A DNA stretch of 5,462 bases from Anaerolineaceae bacterium UBA6105 (GTDB lineage: Bacteria; Chloroflexota; Anaerolineae; Anaerolineales; Anaerolineaceae). Shown here piece after piece: positions 1 through 5,433 of this stretch; positions within the stretch are counted from its first letter, which is position 1; each line of letters opens with the position of its first letter. Below the pieces are notes generated by a model that saw only the letters and a list, made by a program, of their open reading frames with translations, was not told the DNA's origin and did no database searches. The stretch spans positions 1 through 5,462 of the forward strand of contig DIWN01000017.1 of the NCBI GenBank assembly GCA_002423495.1, read 5' to 3'. Position numbers and translations under genes: made by a program.

Positions 1-1577
1 TCTTCGCGCAGCAGGTGGATGCCTCCGTGAAACGCATCCTGGGGGCGAAGCTCAAACGCTACCCGGAGTTCAATCTTGAACTGGTTACACCCCCTGCCGA
101 AGAGCTGGAGCTTATTGGCAAGTCCGATCCGGTGAGCCTGAAAACCGCCCGCGAAGGCGCAACCCTGATCGCTCCCTCGCAGGAATTTCTGACGGGATTG
201 CTCCCTCAACCTCCGTCCTACTCGGAGTACATTACCGTTTTTACCGATACGCGTACGCTGCAGCAGTGCAGCATTTGTGAGAGTCTGAGCAATTTCTCGA
301 CCCACGCATTTTTTACCGCTCTTAATGAGTTGTATGGAAGCAGGGGGAGCCGTCAGCTCTCAGACTCGCGAATCAGTTCCTATAGCTTTGTTCAGCTCAC
401 TGAGATTCTCGACCAGGTCAGTGAACCTTCAGACCCCTACATGATTGACAACCTGAGGCGCTCGAAGTGGATCATTTTTAACTTTCAGGGACTCGACCCA
501 AGCTTGCCGCAAACCTATGCTTTAAAACGTTTGTTGGCTGAAAGAGTGGATCTGCTGCAAAACAAGAACGTGATTGTCTTTTCCTATGGAGAACCATATT
601 ATCTCGACAGCACCGAAATCGCGAAGCTGACAGCTTACTATGCGCTATATGACAAGACCCAGTCAGCCCTGGACATTGCGGCTCGCGTACTGATGCAGGA
701 AGCCCAGCCAGTCGGCTCGCTGCCGGTCAGCCTGAACACCGTTGGCTACGACCTCGCTCAACAAACTGCGCCGCACCCCAACCAGGTCATCCCAATCGCG
801 CTGTTAACCGCTTCAATGAACTCCATGGACCTGACTCCCACGACCGATGCTCCTGTTTCAGAGCCGGTAACACCCGTGCCGCTCTTCCGCATGGGAGAAA
901 CGGTGCGCATTCAGGCTGGACCCGTGCTGGACAAGAATGGCCATTCCGTTCCTGATGGAACAGTCGTGCGGTTCACGGTTCGCCTGGCAGGGGAGGACCT
1001 CATCATCGCTCAGCCGGATGCTCTGACAGAAGACGGACTTGCCACGATTAACTACCGGATCGAACGTGATGGGATCCTGGAGGTCAATGCCGCCAGCGAA
1101 CCTGCAATGGTTTCGGGCACGCTGGTGCTCAATACCCAGGGTGGTCTGGTGCAGGTCATCATGCCTACTCCGACCCCCACAATTCAGCCTACACCCACTA
1201 TTACTCCACTCCCCACCCAGACGCCGGTGCCAAGCCCAACACCGGAACCGGGTGCGAATACGACGGGCTTTCCACGCATGATGGATTGGTTCCTGATCGT
1301 GTTGATCCTGATCGCGGGGTTTGGCGTAGCCTATCTGGTCGGCTTCCGGTGGTGGGGCGGACCTATTTGGGCGTTTCGCTCGGGCTTTTGCACCCTGATT
1401 GGCGGACTGCTGGCTTATCTTCTGCTTACCCTGGGCATTGACAGCCTGGTGGAATTGGTAAAGCAAAGCAGCTCATGGTTCATTGTTCAGATGACTGTGG
1501 TCGGAATGTTGTTTGGCTGGGTAGCTGCCCTGACATGGTGGCTGCGGGTCGAAGGCATGAAACCGCCCGTCACGTGA
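1..1577 (+). CDS. Membrane-anchored GH3-family glycoside hydrolase, 3' part (partial at 5' end)
   Basis: The reading frame is open to the left edge of the window, so the first GTG (15-17) is an internal valine. Residues below are counted from it. Residues 1-15 (VDASVKRILGAKLK) match the helix that ends the GH3 catalytic barrel. Residues 36-245 are the GH3 C-terminal alpha/beta sandwich, with the late hallmark VIVFSYGEPYYLD (186-198) and the QPVGSLPVSL end (231-240). The catalytic domain and its nucleophile lie upstream, so the substrate cannot be read here; beta-N-acetylhexosaminidase (NagZ-like) or beta-glucosidase are both possible. An Ig-like beta domain follows (289-377), then a Pro/Thr linker (383-417) and three hydrophobic segments (about 425-444, 452-474, 487-510). 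The enzyme is therefore probably exported and held at the membrane by its C-terminus. A CxxC pair at 85-88 could form a disulfide. Family assignment is fairly sure; specificity is unknown. Confidence 0.82.
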   Translation, partial: FAQQVDASVKRILGAKLKRYPEFNLELVTPPAEELELIGKSDPVSLKTAREGATLIAPSQEFLTGLLPQPPSYSEYITVFTDTRTLQQCSICESLSNFSTHAFFTALNELYGSRGSRQLSDSRISSYSFVQLTEILDQVSEPSDPYMIDNLRRSKWIIFNFQGLDPSLPQTYALKRLLAERVDLLQNKNVIVFSYGEPYYLDSTEIAKLTAYYALYDKTQSALDIAARVLMQEAQPVGSLPVSLNTVGYDLAQQTAPHPNQVIPIALLTASMNSMDLTPTTDAPVSEPVTPVPLFRMGETVRIQAGPVLDKNGHSVPDGTVVRFTVRLAGEDLIIAQPDALTEDGLATINYRIERDGILEVNAASEPAMVSGTLVLNTQGGLVQVIMPTPTPTIQPTPTITPLPTQTPVPSPTPEPGANTTGFPRMMDWFLIVLILIAGFGVAYLVGFRWWGGPIWAFRSGFCTLIGGLLAYLLLTLGIDSLVELVKQSSSWFIVQMTVVGMLFGWVAALTWWLRVEGMKPPVT

Positions 1578-1658
1578 GACACGAGGGATCACCCCGCCGT
1601 CTGCAATCATTTACAGTTATTCTTGGAAATTGCTGGGTGCAATCACGACTACAACAGC

Positions 1659-1711
1659 GCCTCCCTTGTGTAAAGGGAGGTGGCACGGCGTAGCTGTGAC
1701 GGAGGGATTGT
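1659..1711 (+). repeat. Left inverted repeat of the DUF559 cassette, two hairpins
   Basis: The outer part is a perfect 8-bp stem, CCTCCCTT (1660-1667), loop GTGTA, AAGGGAGG (1673-1680). The second stem is CACGGC (1684-1689), loop GTA, GCTGTG (1693-1698), with one G-T pair. The inner end, GGAGGGATTGT (1701-1711), is also the Shine-Dalgarno region of the enclosed gene. Against the reverse complement of the right repeat, 19 outer nucleotides are identical (CTCCCTTGTGTAAAGGGAG) and 14 of the last 15 match. Confidence 0.85.
1701..1706 (+). promoter_or_regulatory. Strong Shine-Dalgarno GGAGGG for the DUF559 gene
   Basis: GGAGGG lies six nucleotides before the ATG at 1713, an ideal spacing. This decides the start: the longer frame opening with GTG at 1680 would begin inside the first hairpin stem and has no ribosome binding site. 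The motif is part of the left inverted repeat. Confidence 0.75.
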
Positions 1712-1712
1712 G

Positions 1713-2084
1713 ATGCGGCGTAAACATAACGAACAGCTAGTACCTTACGCAAAGCAACTGCGAAAAGAAATGACCAAAGAAGAACGACATTTGTGGTATG
1801 ACTTTCTGCGTTCTTATCCAATTCGATTCTCTCGACAGAAAGTGTTGGGGAAATACATTGTCGATTTTTACAGCGCGGAAGCAAAATTGGTTATCGAACT
1901 GGACGGTTCTCAGCATTTCGAAAAGGAAAACATTGAAAGAGATAAGGAACGGACAGCATTTCTGAAAGGCTACGGTCTGAGAGTCTTGCGGATTCCAAAC
2001 AGCGAGATCAACGACAATTTTCACAGGGTATGTGAGTACATCGATGCTACCTGTGAACAATCCCTCAGTCAGCCTGGCGGCTGA
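1713..2084 (+). CDS. DUF559 / Vsr-like endonuclease-fold protein
   Basis: This 123-residue protein has the full DUF559 pattern. A basic, helical N-terminus (residues 1-33, with LRKEMTKEERHLWYDFLR at 16-33) leads to RFSRQKVLGKYIVDFY (38-53), then AKLVIELDGSQHF (57-69), a helix with D77 and R80, and GLRVLRIPNSEI (88-99). D51, E62 and D64, with H68 nearby, are the likely metal-binding residues of a PD-(D/E)XK-type restriction-endonuclease fold related to very-short-patch-repair (Vsr) nucleases. Nuclease activity is expected from the fold but is not proven for most DUF559 members. The length is typical for the family. The last residues (SLSQPGG) and the TGA stop are encoded by the right inverted repeat, and the ribosome binding site by the left one. 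No promoter is evident inside the cassette, so read-through from the GH3 gene may drive it. Its role may be in cassette movement or DNA repair; this is unknown. Confidence 0.88.
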   Translation: MRRKHNEQLVPYAKQLRKEMTKEERHLWYDFLRSYPIRFSRQKVLGKYIVDFYSAEAKLVIELDGSQHFEKENIERDKERTAFLKGYGLRVLRIPNSEINDNFHRVCEYIDATCEQSLSQPGG

Positions 2085-2108
2085 CAGCTCCCTTTACACA
2101 AGGGAGCC
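2057..2108 (-). repeat. Right inverted repeat of the DUF559 cassette, two hairpins
   Basis: This is the inverted partner of the repeat at 1659-1711. It forms a 7-bp stem GTCAGCC (2068-2074), loop TGGC, GGCTGAC (2079-2085), and an 8-bp stem GCTCCCTT (2087-2094), loop TACAC, AAGGGAGC (2100-2107), both perfect. The first stem differs in sequence from its left counterpart but folds alike. The TGA stop of the DUF559 gene (2082-2084) lies in its 3' strand. No T-run follows, so it is not a standard intrinsic terminator, though it may slow transcripts arriving from either side. Confidence 0.85.
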
Positions 2109-2172
2109 TTAAACATTGTCTCTGAAGAATAGGGCGGTCGAGAGGAATGGACGTCAGGCTTGTTGTACCGGA

Positions 2173-3165
2173 TTACAGATTGTGAATAATCGTGAGAAGC
2201 AAGCTCAAGAAGGTCAGCCCTGCTGCCATCCATGCCAGGCGGGTTTCAGCCGCTCCAAGACCGCCATTGTTTGTGCGGCCTGTATGACTGTTCAACTGGC
2301 GCTGGCGGCTGGTGCTCTCGCCGGTAAGTGCTTTAATTAATTCACGCACTTCTTTGGGGCGGTCATTGGGGTGCAGCGCCATACCCCACAAAATTGCATC
2401 CTCCACTTTTGGAGAGATGGAGGGGTTGAGCACGCGCGGCGCAGCCAGGCTTTCGGGGTTCAGGAAGCGGTCGCGCACGTTGGCAGGCGGGGTGTTGGTG
2501 AGCAGGTGGTAAAGCGTGCAGGCAAAGGCATAGATGTCTGCCCTGGCGTCTGTGTGGCTGCTCTCGCCGCCATACTGCTCCAGGGGGGTGTAGAGGGCTG
2601 TACCCTGCCCCTGCATGATGGTGATGGTGACTTCTCCAGGAGCAAGCAGCTTCACCAGACCAAAGTCTACGAGCTTCACTAAACCGCTGGGGGTCAGCTT
2701 GATATTGGAGGGTTTGATGTCACGGTGCAAAATGGGAGGATCCTGGCTGTGGAGGTAAATGAGGGCATCGCCGATCTGCAGAGCCCAGGCTAAAACCTCT
2801 GATTCCTGCAGAAATTTGTCACTGTTTTCCGCTTTTGCCAGGAGCGCGCGCAGGTCATCCCCAGGCACATAATCCATCACGAGAAAATCGATATCTTCAA
2901 TCGAAAAGAAGTCAGAAACTTTGGGCAGGTTGGGGTGATCAAGGCGCGCCAGAACGGTCGCCTCGCGCATGAACTGGTCACGGGCTTCCTGCAGCATGGC
3001 GGGTGGAAAGGTAGGGTCGTAACTAACTTGTTTTATGGCACAATTTCTGCCGGCAAGGCGTTGATCCTGTGCAAGATAAATAAAGCCATATCCGCCCTGG
3101 CCAATGATGCGTACAATTTCATAGCGCTCATGAAGAACAGCGCCAATGCGTGTCTGAAAAGGCAT
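2173..3165 (-). CDS. Hanks-type serine/threonine protein kinase with C-terminal membrane anchor
   Basis: This 330-residue protein phosphorylates Ser/Thr residues of partner proteins using ATP. All catalytic elements are present: the glycine loop GQGGYGFIY (22-30), ATP lysine K45 (AIKQ), helix-C glutamate E68, catalytic loop HRDIKPSN (147-154), DFG (167-169), an activation segment with several threonines ending in PLEQ (194-197) where APE is usual, D210 of the DIYAF stretch, and R269. The kinase domain spans about 15-275. A short polar linker (280-307) leads to one hydrophobic segment (about 310-328) two residues from the end. There is thus almost no outside part and no PASTA or other sensor domain, so the signal probably enters inside the cell or through a membrane partner. 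The ATG at 3165 is preceded by a purine-rich AGAGAG. The FHA regulator lies divergently next door and is a likely substrate or reader. Confidence 0.95.
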   Translation of the reverse strand: MPFQTRIGAVLHERYEIVRIIGQGGYGFIYLAQDQRLAGRNCAIKQVSYDPTFPPAMLQEARDQFMREATVLARLDHPNLPKVSDFFSIEDIDFLVMDYVPGDDLRALLAKAENSDKFLQESEVLAWALQIGDALIYLHSQDPPILHRDIKPSNIKLTPSGLVKLVDFGLVKLLAPGEVTITIMQGQGTALYTPLEQYGGESSHTDARADIYAFACTLYHLLTNTPPANVRDRFLNPESLAAPRVLNPSISPKVEDAILWGMALHPNDRPKEVRELIKALTGESTSRQRQLNSHTGRTNNGGLGAAETRLAWMAAGLTFLSLLLTIIHNL

Positions 3166-3232
3166 GCCTTAACTCTCTCTTAGCTACTTGGGCTGCTGTA
3201 AATCCGGCGTAAGGTTTTGTGCAGCCTGTTTG

Positions 3233-3242
3233 CATTATAATG
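3233..3242 (+). promoter_or_regulatory. Candidate plus-strand -10 of the FHA regulator gene, within a perfect palindrome
   Basis: TATAAT at 3236-3241 lies 34 nt before the ATG at 3276, a suitable distance. It is embedded in the 10-bp palindrome CATTATAATG, so it could serve either strand or act as a small operator. No good -35 is visible at 16-18 nt; TTTTGT at 3215-3220 is the nearest and is weak. A second -10-like TATAGT lies at 3249-3254. Confidence 0.4.
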
Positions 3243-3246
3243 TTAA

Positions 3247-3275
3247 ATTATAGTCTGAAACGGTAAGAGTGAGAA
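3247..3275 (-). promoter_or_regulatory. Candidate minus-strand promoter for the kinase gene
   Basis: Read on the minus strand, TTCTCA (3275-3270, four of six matches to TTGACA) is followed after 17 nt by a perfect TATAAT (3252-3247). Transcription would start near 3240, giving a leader of about 75 nt. The -35 element would abut the start codon of the divergent FHA gene, so the two promoters would overlap and could compete. Confidence 0.4.
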
Positions 3276-3920
3276 ATGGAAGATCCAGTCCTGATAGCAA
3301 ATGAAGGTCCGCTCAATGGACAGCAGTGGATCCTGAAAGGTCAACTGCTGATTGGGCGTGACGGGGTGTGCGATATTGTCATTCCTGACCGCCAGGTTTC
3401 CAGGCAGCATGCCCGGATCACTAATACTGGCAAAGGCATCATCCTGGAAGATTTAGGCAGCAAGAACGGCACATTTGTCAATAATCAGCCTCTTACCGCT
3501 GAAGTAAAACTGGTGGAAGCGGACGAGATTCAGATCGCCCTGACCCAGACATTCCTTTTCTTGAGCTCCGATGCGACTTTGCCCCTGAGCGACTTGCCTC
3601 CGGAGTTGAGCCAGGTGTTCAACCTGCGTCTTGAGAGCGCCTCGAAGCGGGTTTGGGTGCGAGGGGTCGAGTTGGATCCGCCGCTGTCAGCGCAGCAGTT
3701 CAACCTGTTGGCAAAATTGTATGAAAATTCCGGCGAGGTTGTCAGACGCGAGGACTTAATTGAGGCTGTTTGGGAGGATGACACGCGCTGGGTCACGGAA
3801 CAGGCTTTTGACGCGCTTCTCAGGCGTCTGCGCGACCGCATTAATCAAATTGACCCCGATTACGATTACATTGTCACCGTTCGGGGTCATGGGCTGCGGT
3901 TGCAAAACGAACCGCACTAA
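3276..3920 (+). CDS. FHA-domain transcriptional regulator with OmpR/PhoB-type winged helix
   Basis: This 214-residue cytoplasmic protein joins a phosphothreonine-binding FHA domain (about 4-97) to a DNA-binding winged helix (about 117-211). The FHA binding residues are all visible: GR at 27-28, VSRQHARI (41-48) and DLGSKNGTFVN (59-69). The winged helix has the OmpR/PhoB features LSAQQFNLLAKLYENSGEVV (137-156), a recognition-helix region at about 171-190, and the closing wing TVRGHGLRL (201-209). There is no receiver domain with a phospho-acceptor aspartate: FHA takes its place. The expected mode is that phosphothreonine, on a partner or on the protein itself, changes its DNA binding, as in EmbR, which pairs FHA with a different DNA-binding set-up and is controlled by PknH. 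The kinase next door is the obvious partner. Target genes are unknown; the shared intergenic region is a plausible one. A weak AAGAG precedes the ATG by 6 nt. Confidence 0.93.
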   Translation: MEDPVLIANEGPLNGQQWILKGQLLIGRDGVCDIVIPDRQVSRQHARITNTGKGIILEDLGSKNGTFVNNQPLTAEVKLVEADEIQIALTQTFLFLSSDATLPLSDLPPELSQVFNLRLESASKRVWVRGVELDPPLSAQQFNLLAKLYENSGEVVRREDLIEAVWEDDTRWVTEQAFDALLRRLRDRINQIDPDYDYIVTVRGHGLRLQNEPH

Positions 3921-3923
3921 GTT

Positions 3924-5282
3924 TTAGTTAGCAGATTGCAGATTGCGCTTCATGGTGAAGCGCAGAACCTCACGATTCAGGTCTTTCAGACGATCGAGTA
4001 TCTCTGACTGCTCCCCCTGTTGTTCCATCTGACCAAGCAGGCTCCCCATTACTTGCATGAATTCATCATCCACCAGATCCCCTGATTCTTCCAGCATTTT
4101 CGCGCGATTTTCAGCATTTTCTTCCTGTAGCAGGGCGTCGATCAACTCGAGATAGACGTTGGAGCTGTCAGCTGACTGGATCACAGTGATGATCTGGCTC
4201 AGTTTACGCAGTTTATCCTCGTCTTTACTGGCCTGGGCAGCCTGGGCTTCCTGGTTGATCACTTCCGCGACTGCCTGGCTGAAGAGCGGCAGGGCTTCCT
4301 GGGTAGCCTTTTCAATATCTTCGGCTTCCAAGAGCTCATTAACGAGTTTTTGTGCTTCCTCCAATTGTTTTTTCATGGCTTCGTCAACGGCTTCAGTGAT
4401 GCTGAGCAGGCGTTGGCGCAGGGAGTCGAGCTGATCTTTTTCTTCGCCCGAACTCGCTTCGATTTTGTCGGACAAGATCTGGAAGAAGGAATAGTCAAGC
4501 CCACCGCGAGCCATGGAGGCAATAGTGGTCAGACGGATGTCCGAATTAGCGCTCTTGATCAGGAGCTCCAGCAGGTTTTCGCGGGTGATGCCAGTCTTGC
4601 TCAATTCCTGGAGCTCTTTGACGGCCTCCTGGGTCTCAGCTGCTTCCAGAGCGGCAGTTTTGCCGAGCGTAGAATGTTCGAGTAGAGCTTTCTGAAGGGT
4701 ATCCAGGGCAGTAAGACTCTCGCGATCGCCAGCAGCGGCTGATGCCTGTGCCAGGCGGCTGAGAAGCATGAAGACTTCCTCATCAATTTTTTCATCGTCT
4801 TGGCGGATCATCTCGGGCAGGCCTTCGGCGCTGGCACCCAGCAATTGTTGCAGAAGTTGTAACTTTTCCTGCTGGGCTTTGATCATCTCTGGGGTGATCC
4901 CGTCCGCTTCAAGGATGGTTTCGAACAGGCGCTGTTGAGTCAGCATCGTCTGGGGACGGAAAAGGTACGACTTACGCTTCTCAGGAGGGAGGTCATCCAT
5001 GGCTTTTTTGATCATGGGACCAATGATGCGCTCCTGCTCGTTGATCGGAGTATGCAAATCCGGCGGGAAGAAGGTTAGCAGCAGTTCTTTTTCAGGGTCG
5101 TGGTAGACAATCGGAGTTGGGTAAATACCCTGATACCCGCAAACCGGGCACTGGAAGTAGTTCGCAGAGCCCGATAGCAGCTTTTGCTTGGCTTCGGGAT
5201 CGGTATTGGTATCAAAGAGGCGGGTCAGTTCAACCGTGATTGGTTGACGACATTGGGGACATGCAACACTGGTTTTTGCCAT
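3924..5282 (-). CDS. CpXC-domain protein with long helical C-terminal region
   Basis: This 452-residue protein starts with two zinc-ribbon-like knuckles, C8-P-Q-C11 and C45-P-V-C48, followed by GYQGIYPTPIVYHDPEKELLL and FFPPDL (up to about 76). This is the CpXC domain, a family of unknown function that probably binds zinc. The rest, from about 80 to 445, is almost entirely predicted helix, rich in Glu, Gln, Leu and Ala, with stretches such as 296-350 that could form coiled coil; no enzyme motif is recognisable. There is no signal peptide or membrane segment, so it is probably cytoplasmic. The start is supported by a short GAGAT before the ATG and a good extended -10 about 34-42 bp upstream. 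Its stop is 3 bp from that of the FHA regulator, which runs towards it. A scaffold or protein-interaction role is conceivable, but no function can be assigned. Confidence 0.88.
   Translation of the reverse strand: MAKTSVACPQCRQPITVELTRLFDTNTDPEAKQKLLSGSANYFQCPVCGYQGIYPTPIVYHDPEKELLLTFFPPDLHTPINEQERIIGPMIKKAMDDLPPEKRKSYLFRPQTMLTQQRLFETILEADGITPEMIKAQQEKLQLLQQLLGASAEGLPEMIRQDDEKIDEEVFMLLSRLAQASAAAGDRESLTALDTLQKALLEHSTLGKTAALEAAETQEAVKELQELSKTGITRENLLELLIKSANSDIRLTTIASMARGGLDYSFFQILSDKIEASSGEEKDQLDSLRQRLLSITEAVDEAMKKQLEEAQKLVNELLEAEDIEKATQEALPLFSQAVAEVINQEAQAAQASKDEDKLRKLSQIITVIQSADSSNVYLELIDALLQEENAENRAKMLEESGDLVDDEFMQVMGSLLGQMEQQGEQSEILDRLKDLNREVLRFTMKRNLQSAN
3944..3964. other. Perfect 9-bp hairpin at the junction of two convergent genes
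   Basis: TGCGCTTCA (3944-3952), loop TGG, TGAAGCGCA (3956-3964) forms a perfect stem within the last codons of the CpXC gene, 24 nt past the FHA gene's stop. No T-run follows on either strand, so it is not a canonical terminator. It could still end or protect transcripts from both genes, which have only 3 bp between their stops. Confidence 0.4.
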
Positions 5283-5315
5283 AATATCTCGTTTCTATAA
5301 TTTATTCAGGAGTGC

Positions 5316-5324
5316 ATTATAACA
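5316..5324 (-). promoter_or_regulatory. Extended -10 promoter of the CpXC gene
   Basis: On the minus strand the sequence is TGTTATAAT, a perfect match to the extended -10 consensus TGnTATAAT, about 34 bp before the ATG. No convincing -35 lies at the usual distance, which is normal for extended -10 promoters. Transcription would begin near 5308, leaving a leader of roughly 26 nt. Confidence 0.6.
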
Positions 5325-5338
5325 TCCGATCTTTGCAA

Positions 5339-5386
5339 TTTTCTCCCCTGCACATAAGCGTTTTGTTAATCCTTCCCGGGAGAAAA
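5339..5386. repeat. 9-bp inverted repeat in the divergent promoter region
   Basis: TTTTCTCCC (5339-5347) and GGGAGAAAA (5378-5386) are perfect inverted copies, 30 nt apart. The left half covers where the -35 of the CpXC promoter would be. It could be a pair of operator half-sites or a stem-loop; which one is not decided by the sequence. Confidence 0.5.
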
Positions 5387-5433
5387 GGCAAGCCCCTGAA
5401 ACATTAAAACCTTACCCGTGCAGGAAGGGACCC

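Larger units (their letters stand above)
1659..2108 (+). mobile_element. Putative MITE-like cassette: DUF559 gene bounded by hairpin-forming inverted repeats
   Basis: A 450-bp unit starts with a 53-nt repeat (1659-1711) and ends with its imperfect 52-nt inverted copy (2057-2108). The only gene inside is the DUF559 ORF. The gene inside is visibly more A-rich than its neighbours and its codon choice looks different. The unit lies between the 3' ends of the GH3 gene (81 bp away) and the kinase gene (64 bp away), which transcribe towards each other, so neither is interrupted. Similar hairpin repeats (CTCCCT...AGGGAG with a central GTCACGGC-type stem), sometimes around DUF559 genes, are known to me from other bacterial genomes. 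That recollection was not checked. No target-site duplication is visible, so past transposition is inferred, not shown. Confidence 0.6.

Noticed and set aside
15..17. GTG as the start of the GH3 gene.
   Set aside because: The frame is open to the window edge and the residues here match the last helix of the GH3 barrel, so the gene begins upstream.
858..1466. A 202-codon open frame on the minus strand.
   Set aside because: It is antisense to the Ig-like domain, linker and membrane segments of the GH3 gene, its composition is that of a shadow frame, and it has no recognisable domain.
1574..1590. A decayed copy of the repeat's inner end (GAGGGAT) just after the GH3 stop.
   Set aside because: The match is only about seven bases with no hairpin, which is within chance.
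1629..1643. ATTGC/GCAAT hairpin as a terminator of the GH3 gene.
   Set aside because: The stem is only 5 bp and no T-run follows.
1680..1712. An upstream GTG start for the DUF559 gene, adding 11 residues.
   Set aside because: It starts at the last base of a hairpin stem with no ribosome binding site, whereas the ATG at 1713 has GGAGGG at ideal spacing and family-typical length.
1645..2120. A target-site duplication around the cassette.
   Set aside because: The bases outside the repeats (ACAACAGC on the left, TTAAACAT on the right) share no direct repeat at the boundaries.
2116..2682. Plus-strand open frames over the 3' half of the kinase gene.
   Set aside because: They are antisense to conserved kinase sequence, overlap each other and have no domain resemblance.
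3931..3946. Tandem GCAGATT repeat (two copies) near the CpXC stop.
   Set aside because: Two 7-nt copies inside coding sequence are too few to be meaningful.
4159..4795. Several open frames over the CpXC gene in other frames.
   Set aside because: They mirror the repetitive Glu/Gln/Leu/Ala codons of the real gene and encode low-complexity sequences without motifs.
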